64,000 nt of DNA, taken from contig NZ_AP027055.1 in the NCBI RefSeq assembly GCF_027924905.1, positions 2,418,001-2,482,000 of the forward strand. The letters are read 5' to 3'. A program made the translations under genes and the position numbers. Below the pieces are notes generated by a model that did no database searches, was not told where the DNA came from, and saw only the letters and a program-made list of their open reading frames with translations. Positions 20,405 through 29,977 of this stretch are shown piece by piece. Origin of the DNA: Limnohabitans sp. INBF002 (GTDB taxonomy: Bacteria > Pseudomonadota > Gammaproteobacteria > Burkholderiales > Burkholderiaceae_C). Each line of letters starts with the position of its first letter. Positions within the stretch are counted from its first letter, which is position 1.

Positions 20405-21030
20405 CAGAGCTCTCGCAGGTCGTGGGCAAAGCCTTCCAGCTCTTGCTCCAAGCGGTTAATCACGCGGCCCATCACGTTAAAGGCCAACACGGCGGGCAAG
20501 GCCACCGCCAAACCAGCAGCCGTCATGACCAACGCCTCGCCCACGGGACCGGCCACGCGCTCGATGGTGAGCTGACCTGCCGTGGCAATGCCGGTCAGCG
20601 CGTGATAAATACCCCACACCGTACCCAGCAAACCCACAAACGGCGCGGTAGAACCGACGGTGGCCAGCAACACTTGACCCGACTGCAAACGGTGCAACAC
20701 GCCGTGTAAGGCATCGCGCAACACGCGCGTGCGCTGAGCCGACACATCGCCTTGCGCACCCAACGTGCCGGGCATGAGTTGTTGGTTGGCTTGCGCCAGT
20801 GGCAACAGCACCGCCGTGCGCTCTACAGCCGTCAAAGCTTGGATGCCTTGCTGCACATCGCGCGCTTGCCAAAAGGCAGCTTTGCCATTGACAACGTCCG
20901 CACTCACGCGGTGCAGCAACCAGGCTTTGTAAAAAATAACGGTCCAGCTGGCCACCGACATGGCAAGCATTGCCAAGGCCAAGGTGGCGCTGAGCGCGTC
21001 ACCTTGCAAAGCAGCAGCGAAGAAGTCCAT
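20404..21030 (-). CDS. MotA/TolQ/ExbB-family proton-channel protein
   Basis: The 208-residue inner-membrane protein has three hydrophobic helices: one near the N-terminus (about 15-36) and two in the conserved C-terminal MotA_ExbB domain containing LATVGSTAPFVGLLGTVWGIYHAL. That glycine- and threonine-rich segment forms the channel pore with the ExbD/TolR partner encoded immediately downstream. It starts 5 bp after dapB, so dapB-exbB-exbD are probably one transcript. Confidence 0.9.
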   Translation of the reverse strand: MDFFAAALQGDALSATLALAMLAMSVASWTVIFYKAWLLHRVSADVVNGKAAFWQARDVQQGIQALTAVERTAVLLPLAQANQQLMPGTLGAQGDVSAQRTRVLRDALHGVLHRLQSGQVLLATVGSTAPFVGLLGTVWGIYHALTGIATAGQLTIERVAGPVGEALVMTAAGLAVALPAVLAFNVMGRVINRLEQELEGFAHDLREL

Positions 21031-21035
21031 AAAAA

Positions 21036-21854
21036 TTAGCGCAGGTTCAAGACATCAAACATGTCGAACAAGCCGTTTTTCTTGCTAGCCAAGAAGCTTG
21101 CTGCACGCAAACTGCCTTGGGCGTAGGTGGCACGACTGGACGACTTGTGCGTGATTTCGATGCGCTCGCCAATGCCAGCGAACAACACGGTGTGGTCGCC
21201 CACGATGTCGCCACCACGGATGGTGGAGAAACCAATGGTGGAGGGGTCGCGCTCACCCGTGTGGCCATAACGCTCATACACCGCGCAATCTTTGAGGTCG
21301 CGACCGATGGCGTCGGCAATCACTTCGCCCATTTTCAATGCGGTGCCTGAAGGCGCATCCACCTTGTGGCGGTGGTGGGCTTCGATGATTTCAATGTCAT
21401 AGCCCGTGGGCATGGCTTGCGCGGCCATTTGCAACAGTTTCAAAGTCACGTTCACACCCACGCTCATGTTGGGGGCCATGACGATGGCGATGTCCTTGGC
21501 GGCTTCGGCGATTTCTGCCTTTTGCTCGTCCGTAAAACCGGTGGTGCCAATGACCAACTTGACGCCCAATTCACGGCAAATCTTCAAATGCGCCAGCGTG
21601 CCTTCAGGACGCGTGAAGTCAATCAGCACATGGCTGTTTTGCAAACCTTTGCGCACATCAGATTCGATGTTCACGCCGCTGGCTTGACCCAAAAAGCCAG
21701 TCGCATCGTTGCCGATGCCAGGGCTAGAAGGCACATCCAAGGCGCCAGCCAACATGCACGTGGGGTCGTTGCGCACAGCCTCGATCAGCATATGGCCCAT
21801 GCGGCCACTGGCGCCAGCGATGGCAATTTTCAAAATGTCAGGAGATTGAGCCAT
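21036..21854 (-). CDS. dapB: 4-hydroxy-tetrahydrodipicolinate reductase
   Basis: DapB reduces the DapA product with NAD(P)H in lysine and meso-diaminopimelate synthesis. The 272-residue protein has the nucleotide-binding GASGRMG loop (14-20), GTTGFTDEQ and the active-site segment [16 protein letters not shown]. It follows bamE by 22 bp; bamE-dapB-exbB-exbD all read the same way, an arrangement seen in related Burkholderiales. Confidence 0.96.
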   Translation of the reverse strand: MAQSPDILKIAIAGASGRMGHMLIEAVRNDPTCMLAGALDVPSSPGIGNDATGFLGQASGVNIESDVRKGLQNSHVLIDFTRPEGTLAHLKICRELGVKLVIGTTGFTDEQKAEIAEAAKDIAIVMAPNMSVGVNVTLKLLQMAAQAMPTGYDIEIIEAHHRHKVDAPSGTALKMGEVIADAIGRDLKDCAVYERYGHTGERDPSTIGFSTIRGGDIVGDHTVLFAGIGERIEITHKSSSRATYAQGSLRAASFLASKKNGLFDMFDVLNLR

Positions 21855-21876
21855 GGTGTATCGGCGCTTTCAAAAA

Positions 21877-22419
21877 TCAACGAGCCACTTCGAGCGGCGG
21901 GTAAGTAACTGGGCCAACAGGTGCTGCTGGCTGGGCTGAGCCTTGAGCGGGTGCCGGCTTGGTTGGGAACTTCGCCAAATCGGCCTCAGTGGCTTTGAGC
22001 TCTGGCAATTTGGTAGGTGGGCGACGGTTGTCTAACTTGGCTGCGAACTCGGCCTCGGTGGGCAATGGATCGCCCTCAATGCGGTCCAGCACATCGCCTT
22101 TGAAGAACACGCTGAAGCGGCGTTGCTGCGGTTCAGCACCTTGACGACGGATGGTGAAGGCGTAGTCCCACCGGTCTGCATGAAACAAGCTGGTCACCAA
22201 GGGTGTACCGAGCACATCACGCACCGCTTGGCGGGGCATGCCTGCGCGCAGAGCTTGTACTTGCTCACGCGAGACAAAGTTGCCTTGCACGACTTCGGGC
22301 TTGTAAATCAGGTTGCTCGAACAGGCCGTCAGCCCTAGGCCCGCAACCAAGCAGGCAAGGGCCACGAAGCGTCGTTGCTGACGCAAAAATTCTTGGGCAT
22401 TTCGACAGGATTCAAACAT
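21877..22419 (-). CDS. bamE: outer-membrane protein assembly factor BamE
   Basis: BamE is a lipoprotein of the BAM complex that folds outer-membrane beta-barrels. The 180-residue protein has a hydrophobic signal ending in the lipobox LTAC (Cys33) and the SmpA/OmlA domain (VQGNFVSREQVQALRAGM, then RDVLGTPLVTSLFHADRWDY). The C-terminal 60 residues are Pro- and Ala-rich and extend past the usual domain. The N-terminal region before the signal is long at 18 residues, but no later start codon exists. It is divergent from fur. Confidence 0.93.
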   Translation of the reverse strand: MFESCRNAQEFLRQQRRFVALACLVAGLGLTACSSNLIYKPEVVQGNFVSREQVQALRAGMPRQAVRDVLGTPLVTSLFHADRWDYAFTIRRQGAEPQQRRFSVFFKGDVLDRIEGDPLPTEAEFAAKLDNRRPPTKLPELKATEADLAKFPTKPAPAQGSAQPAAPVGPVTYPPLEVAR

Positions 22420-22504
22420 GGTGTGAAAGGCCGAATGAGGCGCTAAGGCTATGATTCGTTCATTGTAGCGGTGGGTCTATTTCCAGCGCTGAGCGAAAGA
22501 CAAA

Positions 22505-22939
22505 ATGGCACACCCAGACGACCTCAAAAGCATTGGCCTCAAGGCCACCGCACCTCGCCTGAAAATTTTGGAAATTTTCCAACAAGGCACGCAACGGCAT
22601 ATGACAGCCGAGGACGTGTATCGCCATTTGCTGCTGCAAAACATGGACATTGGCATCGCCACGGTTTACCGCGTGTTGATGCAGTTTGAGCAAGCTGACA
22701 TTTTGAAACGCAGCCACTTTGAGAGCGAGCGTGCGGTGTATGAGCTGAATGAAGGCGAGCACCACGACCACCTGGTGTGCCTAGACTGCGGGCGCGTAGA
22801 AGAGTTTCACGACGAAGAAATCGAAGCTCTGCAGGTCCAAGTGGCCAAGCGTCATGGTTTCGAGATTGCAGACCACGCGCTCAGTCTGTATGCCCACTGC
22901 GTCAAAAAGAATTGCGAGCATCGCCCCGCGGGCAAGTGA
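22505..22939 (+). CDS. fur: ferric uptake regulator
   Basis: Fur is the iron-responsive repressor that binds Fe2+ and operator DNA as a dimer. The 144-residue protein has the N-terminal winged helix (LKATAPRLKILEIF), the metal motif HHDH (86-89), the structural zinc pair C92/C95 and a second cysteine pair C132/C137. The divergent bamE-fur pair is conserved in betaproteobacteria. Its stop lies 3 bp from the stop of convergent hprK. Confidence 0.96.
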   Translation: MAHPDDLKSIGLKATAPRLKILEIFQQGTQRHMTAEDVYRHLLLQNMDIGIATVYRVLMQFEQADILKRSHFESERAVYELNEGEHHDHLVCLDCGRVEEFHDEEIEALQVQVAKRHGFEIADHALSLYAHCVKKNCEHRPAGK

Positions 22940-22942
22940 GGC

Positions 22943-23890
22943 TTAGCCTTGCGACATGGCGCGCTGGTGGCGCGCAATGAACTCTTGATAAGTGTCGACA
23001 CCGCGCAACTGCAAAATTGAGTTGCGCACCGCCGCCTCCACCAACACCGCGATGTTGCGACCCGCGACCACTTGAATGACAACCTTACGCACGGGTACGC
23101 CCAACACGTCTTGCGTCAGAGGCTCATGGGGCAAACGCTCGTAGTCGCGCTCTAGGGTTTCTTTGCGCACCAAATGCACAATGAGCTTCAAGCGCATCTT
23201 GCGACGCACCGCGGTTTCACCAAAGATGGCGCGAATGTCGAGCAAACCAATGCCGCGCACTTCCAACAAGTTTTGCAGCAGCTCGGGACAGCGACCTTCG
23301 ATGGTGGTTTGGTTGATGCGGTACAAATCGACCGCGTCGTCGGCCACCAGACCGTTACCACGCGAAATCAACTCCAAGCCCAGCTCGCTTTTACCCAAGC
23401 CGGACTCACCGGTAATCATCACGCCCAAGCCCAAAATGTCCATGAACACGCCGTGCATGGTGGTGCGATCGGCAAAGTGCTTGGATAAATAAGCGCGCAA
23501 CAAATCAATGACAAAAGCTGCCGACTCATGCGTGGCAAACAAGGGGATTTGGGCTCGCTCACACATGGACACCAAAGCCTCGGAGGGCTGCTGACCATCA
23601 GCCAAGACCAACACCGGAGGCTCTAAGGTGACGATGCGCGCGATGCGACGGGCGCAGTCTTCGGGCGAGCATTTGCTGACGTAATTGGCTTCACGCTCAC
23701 CCATCACTTGCACGCGATAGGGATGGATGTAATTGAGATACCCCACCAAGTCGGCGCCAGAGCGCGCGCTGCGCACAGCCACCTCATCAAAGTGGCGCTC
23801 TGAGGCACCTAAGCCGGCAATCCATTCCCAACGCAGTCGACCGCGAAAGGCTTCAAACAGCACATCCGCGCTGATGACGGAAGGTCTCAC
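22943..23890 (-). CDS. hprK: HPr kinase/phosphorylase
   Basis: HprK phosphorylates and dephosphorylates the seryl residue of HPr. The 315-residue protein has an N-terminal regulatory domain, the Walker A motif GESGLGKS (161-168) and the family signature [15 protein letters not shown] near residue 210. It starts with GTG, overlapping the ptsN stop by 4 bp (GTGA). In betaproteobacteria this incomplete PTS has regulatory rather than sugar-transport roles; HPr and enzyme I are not in the window. Confidence 0.95.
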   Translation of the reverse strand: MRPSVISADVLFEAFRGRLRWEWIAGLGASERHFDEVAVRSARSGADLVGYLNYIHPYRVQVMGEREANYVSKCSPEDCARRIARIVTLEPPVLVLADGQQPSEALVSMCERAQIPLFATHESAAFVIDLLRAYLSKHFADRTTMHGVFMDILGLGVMITGESGLGKSELGLELISRGNGLVADDAVDLYRINQTTIEGRCPELLQNLLEVRGIGLLDIRAIFGETAVRRKMRLKLIVHLVRKETLERDYERLPHEPLTQDVLGVPVRKVVIQVVAGRNIAVLVEAAVRNSILQLRGVDTYQEFIARHQRAMSQG

Positions 23891-24351
23891 GGTTGCACCG
23901 CATTCCAGGTGGAGATGATGCGGTGGAGTTCCGTCGCGTCATCGCAGGTTTTGATTTTTTCGCGCAAGCCGGTGTCGCTGAGCAACTCAGCGATTTCAGA
24001 CAAAATTTCAAGGTGCTTTTGCGTAGACGCCTCGGGCACCAGCAAAAAGATGAGCAGACTCACAGGCTGCTCGTCAGGGGCGTCAAAGCCAATGGCTTTG
24101 TCTAGCTGGAACACCGCCGCCATGGGCGACTTCAAGCCTTTGATGCGGCCATGCGGAATCGCCACGCCGTGCCCCAACCCTGTGGAGCCTAAACGCTCAC
24201 GCGCAAACAAGCTCTCGGCCACCAACGCGCGATTGAGGCCGTGCAGGCCCTCAAACAACAAGCCCGCCTCTTCAAAGGCGCGCTTTTTACTGGTGACCTC
24301 AACACGCACAAGAACTTGTGCTGGAGGAAGAATAGAAGCTAAACGATTCAT
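23887..24351 (-). CDS. ptsN: nitrogen-regulatory PTS EIIA component (EIIA-Ntr)
   Basis: The 154-residue EIIA domain has its phosphorylated histidine at His67 in [16 protein letters not shown]-Ntr is the end of the PTS-Ntr phosphorelay and controls K+ transport and other regulators in other bacteria. The ATG at 24351 gives the normal N-terminus; an in-frame GTG at 24372 would add seven residues. It overlaps hprK by 4 bp. Upstream is hpf, separated by an intrinsic terminator; the usual rpoN neighbour is missing. Confidence 0.92.
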   Translation of the reverse strand: MNRLASILPPAQVLVRVEVTSKKRAFEEAGLLFEGLHGLNRALVAESLFARERLGSTGLGHGVAIPHGRIKGLKSPMAAVFQLDKAIGFDAPDEQPVSLLIFLLVPEASTQKHLEILSEIAELLSDTGLREKIKTCDDATELHRIISTWNAVQP

Positions 24352-24399
24352 GATTGAGCGCAGATTATGCACCTACAAAATAACAAGCCTTGAAACGAC

Positions 24400-24424
24400 A
24401 AAACCGCCGATTCACGGCGGTTTT
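24400..24424 (-). terminator. intrinsic terminator after hpf
   Basis: The stem CCGCCG/CGGCGG with 5-nt loop is flanked by AAAA and TTTT, so it can act on either strand. It lies 15 bp after the hpf stop and separates hpf from ptsN. Confidence 0.85.
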
Positions 24425-24439
24425 GAGAAGCTTCTGGGT

Positions 24440-24769
24440 CTACATCAAACGCTTGGGACTCTCATGGTGATGGTTTTGCAAGCGGTCTTTGTGCCGAACC
24501 ACTTGACGATCCAGCTTATCCACCAACTCATCCACGGCTGCGTACATGTCTTCATGTGCACTCTCGGCGAACATATCGCTACCTTTGACGTGGATATTGC
24601 ACTCGGCTTTTTGACGGCGCTCTTTCTCAGTTTGGTTCTCAATGCTAAGCAGCACCTTCACATCAACCACCTGATCGAAATGTCGGGTGATGCGGTCTAG
24701 CTTGCCTGTCACGTAAGTGCGCAAGGCGGGAGTTACTTCAAGATGGTGACCACTGATCGTCAAGTTCAT
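24440..24769 (-). CDS. hpf: ribosome hibernation-promoting factor (short HPF/YfiA)
   Basis: HPF binds the 30S subunit in stationary phase and inactivates ribosomes. The 109-residue protein matches the short form: [20 protein letters not shown] at the start, an acidic/basic sigma-54 modulation domain, and no long C-terminal dimerisation domain. ATG 24769 is preferred over an in-frame start at 24802 because GGAGG lies 6 bp before it. An intrinsic terminator follows. It is divergent from corA across a 281-bp gap. Confidence 0.92.
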   Translation of the reverse strand: MNLTISGHHLEVTPALRTYVTGKLDRITRHFDQVVDVKVLLSIENQTEKERRQKAECNIHVKGSDMFAESAHEDMYAAVDELVDKLDRQVVRHKDRLQNHHHESPKRLM

Positions 24770-24891
24770 AAAAAACCTCCATTGGTGAGTTAGCGCTTTC
24801 ACTATGCGCTCAGCCTACCTAAAAGGCAATGGGTTGAACTCAAAATCAGCCCAAAAACACCCTACGGAAAACCCCTAGACTGCACCGAGGC

Positions 24892-24971
24892 GGTGCGATA
24901 ATCTGCGCCACATCAACAGCGGAGCTATCTCCTTGGAAACCTACCCTAGTCGGTAGCTTTCGGATCGCACC
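24892..24971 (+). ncRNA. structured corA leader RNA, riboswitch-like, unidentified
   Basis: An 8-bp closing helix GGTGCGAT (24892-24899) / ATCGCACC (24964-24971) encloses two hairpins: GGAG-CTAT-CTCC (24921-24932) and CTACC-6 nt-GGTAG (24941-24956), giving a three-way junction. The 5' strand of the closing helix can instead pair with upstream GCACCG (24882-24887) as a 6-bp hairpin with 3-nt loop, a possible alternative fold if transcription begins far enough upstream. The element is in the corA 5' region, ending 79 nt before its ATG. It does not match a riboswitch class I can name; a Mg2+-responsive role is only inferred from the neighbour. Confidence 0.5.
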
Positions 24972-24991
24972 AGGCCTATAGACGGCGCGCG

Positions 24992-25024
24992 AATTCGAAA
25001 GCTGCATTTCTCACCCTTCGAATT
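24992..25024 (+). promoter_or_regulatory. hairpin just upstream of the corA ribosome-binding site
   Basis: AATTCGAA (24992-24999) and TTCGAATT (25017-25024) are perfect complements across a 17-nt loop. The helix ends 16 nt before the AAGGA Shine-Dalgarno at 25041. It could be the expression platform of the structured element upstream. Confidence 0.4.
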
Positions 25025-25050
25025 TCTGTGCCCCACGCGCAAGGACTGCC

Positions 25051-26037
25051 ATGCTCAATATCTTCACGCTGGCCAACGGTCGACTCTTTCAAGAAGAGAT
25101 CGAATCGCTGGAAGAACTCTCCAAATTCCAACCCATCTGGGTTGACCTCGAAGCGCCCACGCTTGAGGAAAAACGCTGGATCAAGCAGTACTACGGCCTT
25201 TCCATCCCCGAAGATGCGATGGACGAGGACATTGAAGAGTCTGCCCGCTTCTACGAAGAAGACAACGGCGAACTGCACATCCGTAGCGACTTTTTGATCG
25301 CCGACGAAGACGAGCCCCGCACCGTGCGTGTGGCGTTCATCTTGAACCAAAACAACGCGTCGCTACGCAGCCGTGGCGTGTTGTTCTCCATTCACGATGA
25401 AGACGTACCCGTGTTCCGCTTGTTGCGCATGCGTGCACGCCGCGCGCCTGGCTTGATTGAAGACGACAAAGACGTTCTGTTAAAGCTCTTTGACGCCGAC
25501 GCCGAATACTCAGCCGACACGCTAGAAGGCATTTACGACCAGCTCGAAAAAGCAGGCAAGTTGGTACTGTCTGAAGACGTGACCGACGTGCTGGCCGGTG
25601 AAGTGCTGGGTGCCATTGCCCGCCAAGAAGACTTGAACGGTCGCATTCGCCGTAACGTGATGGACACCCGCCGCGCCGTGAGTTTCATGATGCGCTCGCG
25701 CATGCTCAATGCCGACCAGTTTGAAGAAGCGCGCCAAATTTTGCGTGACATCGAATCGCTGGACAACCACACGGCTTTCTTGTTTGACAAAATTAACTTC
25801 TTGATGGATGCGACCGTGGGTTTCATCAACATCAACCAGAACAAGATCATCAAGATCTTCTCGGTGGCCAGCGTGGCCTTGCTGCCACCCACCTTGATTG
25901 CCAGCATCTACGGCATGAACTTCCAGTACATGCCAGAGCTCGACAAGACCTGGGGTTATCCGATGGCCTTGTGTCTGATGATTGCCAGCGCTTTGGTGCC
26001 CATGTGGTACTTCCGCAAACGCGGCTGGCTCAAGTAA
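25051..26037 (+). CDS. corA: CorA-family Mg2+/Co2+ channel
   Basis: CorA forms a pentameric inner-membrane channel for Mg2+ uptake. The 328-residue protein has a large acidic cytoplasmic domain, a long helix, and two C-terminal transmembrane helices flanking the signature GMN (288-290) in SIYGMNFQYMPEL. The C-terminus RKRGWLK is the typical basic tail. AAGGA lies 5 bp before the ATG. Its stop abuts the stop of convergent mtnN with no intergenic base. A structured-looking 5' leader precedes it. Confidence 0.95.
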   Translation: MLNIFTLANGRLFQEEIESLEELSKFQPIWVDLEAPTLEEKRWIKQYYGLSIPEDAMDEDIEESARFYEEDNGELHIRSDFLIADEDEPRTVRVAFILNQNNASLRSRGVLFSIHDEDVPVFRLLRMRARRAPGLIEDDKDVLLKLFDADAEYSADTLEGIYDQLEKAGKLVLSEDVTDVLAGEVLGAIARQEDLNGRIRRNVMDTRRAVSFMMRSRMLNADQFEEARQILRDIESLDNHTAFLFDKINFLMDATVGFININQNKIIKIFSVASVALLPPTLIASIYGMNFQYMPELDKTWGYPMALCLMIASALVPMWYFRKRGWLK

Positions 26038-26796
26038 TCAAACGGCCAGCGTGGACAGCAGGCGGTCAAGCACCGCCAAGCTGTAGCGACTGGCGATGCT
26101 TTGAATGAATCGCGGAAAGTCCACATGCGCCGCATCATCGGCGCGGTCTGAAATAGTGCGTACCGCCGCCAAAGGCACGCCATAGTCGTGACACACCTGC
26201 GCCATGGCGGCGCACTCCATCTCCACCGCCAAGGCATCGGGTAACTCACGTTGCAAGGCTTGGCTTTCCAACGTTTGTGACACAAAGCGGTCGCCACTGG
26301 CGATCAAGCCTTGGTGCACTTGGGCGTTTGGCAAATCTAAATTGAGCCACTCTGTTTTTGGCAGAGATGCCAACATGTCTTGCATAGCCAAAGGCGCGGC
26401 TTTGGTCAAGGCATCACTCAAAGCGGCATCTGCGGCAAAACGCGTCATGCCGGTCAAGGGCACTTCGTGGCGCGGGAACAAAGGCGATGCATCCATGTCG
26501 TGCTGAATGAACTCACGCGCCACCACCACATCGCCCACATTCACCTGCGGCGCCAAACCACCGGCGACGCCTGTGAAGACGATGCGGCTCACACCAAAAC
26601 GTTCAATCAAGGTTGTGGCAGTGGTGGCTGCGGCCACCTTGCCGATGCGAGAGAGCACAGCCACCACCTCGTGACCATGCCAATGCCCCACCCAAAATTC
26701 GCGGCCCGCCACCACGGTTTTTTGTTCGTCAGGCATGCGTGCCAGCACCGCCGCCAGCTCTTCGTGCATGGCGCTGACCAGCGCGATGCGGCTCAT
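26038..26796 (-). CDS. mtnN: 5'-methylthioadenosine/S-adenosylhomocysteine nucleosidase
   Basis: MTA/SAH nucleosidase cleaves adenine from methylthioadenosine and S-adenosylhomocysteine, recycling SAM by-products. The 252-residue protein has the catalytic acid Glu12 in VSAMHEEL, VFTGVAGGL, and the C-terminal VEMECAAMAQV and RTISDRADD segments that hold the other catalytic Glu and Asp. The ATG at 26796 overlaps the fadD stop by 4 bp, which decides the start; the frame stays open upstream but inside fadD. Confidence 0.92.
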   Translation of the reverse strand: MSRIALVSAMHEELAAVLARMPDEQKTVVAGREFWVGHWHGHEVVAVLSRIGKVAAATTATTLIERFGVSRIVFTGVAGGLAPQVNVGDVVVAREFIQHDMDASPLFPRHEVPLTGMTRFAADAALSDALTKAAPLAMQDMLASLPKTEWLNLDLPNAQVHQGLIASGDRFVSQTLESQALQRELPDALAVEMECAAMAQVCHDYGVPLAAVRTISDRADDAAHVDFPRFIQSIASRYSLAVLDRLLSTLAV

Positions 26797-28481
26797 GCAG
26801 GGGTTTTGTCGCGCAGTTCTCGGCGCAGCACTTTGCCCACGGGAGTTTTGGGCAACTCTGTGCGGAACTCCACCACGCGTGGCATTTTGTAGCCCGTGAG
26901 GTTGTGGCGGCAATGTTCCAGCACTTGCGTTTCGGTCAAGGCAGCATCTTTCTTGACCACCACCAGTTTGACGGCTTCGCCTGAGCGTTCGTCGGGAATG
27001 CCAATCACCGCGCACTCCATGACGCCAGGCATACCGGCCACCACCTCTTCCACCTCGTTGGGATAGACATTGAAGCCACTGACCAAGATCATGTCTTTCT
27101 TGCGGTCCACGATGCGAAAGTAGCCGCGCTCGTCCATCACGCCCACATCACCCGATTTGAAGAAGCCATCCGCCGTCATGACGCGTGCAGTTTCGTCAGG
27201 ACGTTGCCAGTAACCCGCCATCACTTGTGGGCCACGAATAGCGATTTCACCAGGCGTTCCCACAGGCACTTCGTTGCCGTCATCGTCGATGATCTTCATG
27301 TCAGTGCTGGGCAATGGCACACCAATTGAGCCGTTGAAGGCTTTGTTGGTCACAGGGTTACCGCTGGCGGCAGGGCTGGTTTCTGACAAACCGTAGGCTT
27401 CGCAAATGGGGCAGCCGGTTTTCTCCAGCCACAACTTGGCGACTGGGCCTTGCACGGCCATGCCGCCACCCACGGACACCACCAAGTGCGACCAATCTAC
27501 TTTATTGAAATCAGGGTGGTTGGCCAAGGCGTTGAACAAGGTGTTCACCGCAGGGAAAACGTGGAAGCGATGCTTGCTGATCTCTTTGAACACTGCGGGC
27601 AAATCACGCGGGTTGGGGATGAGCACCGAGCAGCCGCCCATGCGCATACACGCCATGATGTTGAGCGTGAACGCGAAGATGTGATACAGCGGCAGCGGGC
27701 AAATGAAAGTTGGAATTTCGTTGGCTGGAATGCGCTTGAGTGCAGGCTGAAACCACGCCGACGCTTGCAACATATTGGCCATCACATTGCGGTGCAACAG
27801 CTCAGCCCCTTTGGCCACGCCTGTGGTGCCGCCGGTGTATTGCAACACCGCCAAGTCATCGCCATGGATCTCAGGGGACGTCAATGTGCAACGCTCGCCG
27901 GCCGCTAATGCATCGTTGAATCGAACGGCTGTGGGCAGCTCGAACGCAGGCACCATTTTTTTAACTTTGCGCACCACATGGTTGACCAACACGCCTTTGA
28001 GCAAACCTAAGCGGTCGCCCATCGCACACAACACCACATGCTTCACAGGGGTACGGGCCAAACACTCTTGCAAAGTCGCGCCGAAGTTTTCGAGCACCAC
28101 GATCGCTTTGGCATCTGAGTCTTTGAGCTGGGCTTCCAACTCGCGGGCGGTGTAAAGCGGGTTGATGTTGACCACCACAAAACCCGCGCGAAGCACGGCC
28201 GCCACAGCGATGGGGTACTGCAACACGTTGGGCAGCATGATGGCCACCCGGTCACCAAATACCAAGCCTAAGCTTTGCAAATAGGCTGCAAAAACTTGGC
28301 TCAAACGGTCAAGCTCTTTATAGGTCAGCCGCTTACCCAAGAAACTGAAAGCTGTGCGATCGCCGTATTGGCGAAAGCTTTCTTGCATCAAATCTACCAA
28401 CGAGCTGTACGCGGTGATGTCAATTTCTGCAGGCACACCCTCTGGGTAGGCGCTTAACCAAGGCTTCATTGTGGAGTTCAT
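26793..28481 (-). CDS. fadD: long-chain fatty-acid--CoA ligase
   Basis: FadD activates fatty acids to acyl-CoA via an acyl-adenylate. The 562-residue protein has the AMP-binding P-loop YTGGTTGVAKGA (215-226), the FadD-type NINPLYTAREL (105-115), YGLSETSP and GDVGVMDERGYFRIVDRKKDMI. It overlaps pntB upstream and mtnN downstream by 4 bp each, so it is translated as part of the pnt operon. That placement links fatty-acid activation with NADPH supply. Confidence 0.93.
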   Translation of the reverse strand: MNSTMKPWLSAYPEGVPAEIDITAYSSLVDLMQESFRQYGDRTAFSFLGKRLTYKELDRLSQVFAAYLQSLGLVFGDRVAIMLPNVLQYPIAVAAVLRAGFVVVNINPLYTARELEAQLKDSDAKAIVVLENFGATLQECLARTPVKHVVLCAMGDRLGLLKGVLVNHVVRKVKKMVPAFELPTAVRFNDALAAGERCTLTSPEIHGDDLAVLQYTGGTTGVAKGAELLHRNVMANMLQASAWFQPALKRIPANEIPTFICPLPLYHIFAFTLNIMACMRMGGCSVLIPNPRDLPAVFKEISKHRFHVFPAVNTLFNALANHPDFNKVDWSHLVVSVGGGMAVQGPVAKLWLEKTGCPICEAYGLSETSPAASGNPVTNKAFNGSIGVPLPSTDMKIIDDDGNEVPVGTPGEIAIRGPQVMAGYWQRPDETARVMTADGFFKSGDVGVMDERGYFRIVDRKKDMILVSGFNVYPNEVEEVVAGMPGVMECAVIGIPDERSGEAVKLVVVKKDAALTETQVLEHCRHNLTGYKMPRVVEFRTELPKTPVGKVLRRELRDKTPA

Positions 28482-29977
28482 TCAATCGCTTTCACCATGT
28501 CTTCGACCACCTTCTTGGCGTCACCAAACACCATCATGGTTTTGTCCATATAAAACAGCTCATTGTCCAAACCGGCATAGCCCGAAGCCATGGAGCGTTT
28601 GTTCACAATCACCGTCTTGGCTTTATAAGCTTCCAGAATCGGCATGCCGTAAATTGAACTGCCCTTCTCCAACGCAGCGGGGTTCACCACGTCGTTCGCA
28701 CCCAGCACGATGGCGACGTCGGCTTGGCCAAATTCGCCGTTGATGTCTTCCATCTCAAACACTTGGTCGTAAGGCACCTCGGCCTCGGCCAACAACACGT
28801 TCATGTGGCCAGGCATGCGACCCGCCACCGGGTGAATTGCATACTTCACGTTGATGCCTTTGTGCATCAACTTCTCAGCCAACTCGTTCACCGCATGCTG
28901 CGCACGCGCCACAGCCAAGCCATAACCAGGCACGATCACCACGGTTTCGGCGTTAGACAAGATGTAAGCCGCATCGTCGGCACTGCCGCTCTTGACGGGG
29001 CGTTGCTCTTGGGCGCCAGCCACTGCCGTGACCGCCTCTGCGCCAAAGCCACCCAAAATCACGCTGAAGAACGAGCGGTTCATGGCCTTGCACATGATGT
29101 AGCTCAGAATCGCGCCCGAGCTGCCCACCAAGCTGCCCGCAATGATGAGCATGCTGTTGTTGAGCGAGAAGCCAATGCCCGCAGCAGCCCAACCCGAATA
29201 GCTGTTGAGCATGGACACCACCACGGGCATGTCGGCACCGCCAATCGGGATGATGATGAGCACACCCATCACAAACGACAAGGCCAGCATGGAGAAGAAA
29301 GCAGTCCAGCTCTCTGTCATCACAAACATCAAGCCCAGACCAATCATGACCAAGCCCAACACGAGGTTGAGCATGTGTTGGCCTGCAAAGCTCACAGGCG
29401 TACCTTGAAACAAGCGGAATTTGTATTTACCCGAAAGCTTGCCAAACGCAATCACCGAGCCGCTGAAAGTAATGGCACCAATGGCGGCACCCAAGAACAA
29501 CTCCAAACGGTTACCGGCCGGAATGGGGAAGCGCTGCATCATCTCGGTAATGACCACGCCCGACGTCGTTTGCACCTTGGTGATCAACTCTTGCGGTGCT
29601 GGCGTGATGCCAAACGCCCAAGGCTCTGCCACCGCAGCCACGCCGATGAACACCGCCGCCAAACCAATCATGCTGTGCATGAAAGCCACCAGCTCGGGCA
29701 TCTTGGTCATCTCAACGCGTTGCGCCATGAGGGTGCCGGCACCGCCGCCGACCACAAGACCCACCAGCACCCAGCTCATGCCGATGCTGGAGCCAGACAG
29801 CTTCACGATCAAAGCGGCCGTTGTCAGCACCGCAATCGTCATGCCGCTCATGCCAAACACGTTGCCGCGAATGGACGTGGTGGGATGGCTCAAACCTTTG
29901 AGCGCTTGAATGAAACACACGCTCGCCACCAAGTACATCAAGGTGACGAGGTTCATTGAAACAAAGTCCATGTTCAT
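28478..29977 (-). CDS. pntB: NAD(P) transhydrogenase subunit beta
   Basis: PntB forms part of the proton-driven transhydrogenase making NADPH from NADH. The 499-residue protein has about nine N-terminal membrane helices and a C-terminal NADP-binding domain III with IVPGYGLAVARAQHAV. It overlaps pntAB by 4 bp and fadD by 4 bp. The three-subunit layout (pntAA, pntAB, pntB) is the split form found in many alpha- and betaproteobacteria. Confidence 0.95.
   Translation of the reverse strand: MNMDFVSMNLVTLMYLVASVCFIQALKGLSHPTTSIRGNVFGMSGMTIAVLTTAALIVKLSGSSIGMSWVLVGLVVGGGAGTLMAQRVEMTKMPELVAFMHSMIGLAAVFIGVAAVAEPWAFGITPAPQELITKVQTTSGVVITEMMQRFPIPAGNRLELFLGAAIGAITFSGSVIAFGKLSGKYKFRLFQGTPVSFAGQHMLNLVLGLVMIGLGLMFVMTESWTAFFSMLALSFVMGVLIIIPIGGADMPVVVSMLNSYSGWAAAGIGFSLNNSMLIIAGSLVGSSGAILSYIMCKAMNRSFFSVILGGFGAEAVTAVAGAQEQRPVKSGSADDAAYILSNAETVVIVPGYGLAVARAQHAVNELAEKLMHKGINVKYAIHPVAGRMPGHMNVLLAEAEVPYDQVFEMEDINGEFGQADVAIVLGANDVVNPAALEKGSSIYGMPILEAYKAKTVIVNKRSMASGYAGLDNELFYMDKTMMVFGDAKKVVEDMVKAIE

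Noticed and set aside
24892-24971. tRNA gene: 80 nt with closing helix resembling an acceptor stem
   Set aside because: There is no GTTC-type T-loop or anticodon arm of 5 bp at the right place on either strand, and inner helices do not fit a cloverleaf.
28724-29959. 411-codon open frame antisense to pntB
   Set aside because: Composition is rich in His, Arg and Gln typical of antisense frames; pntB is certain.
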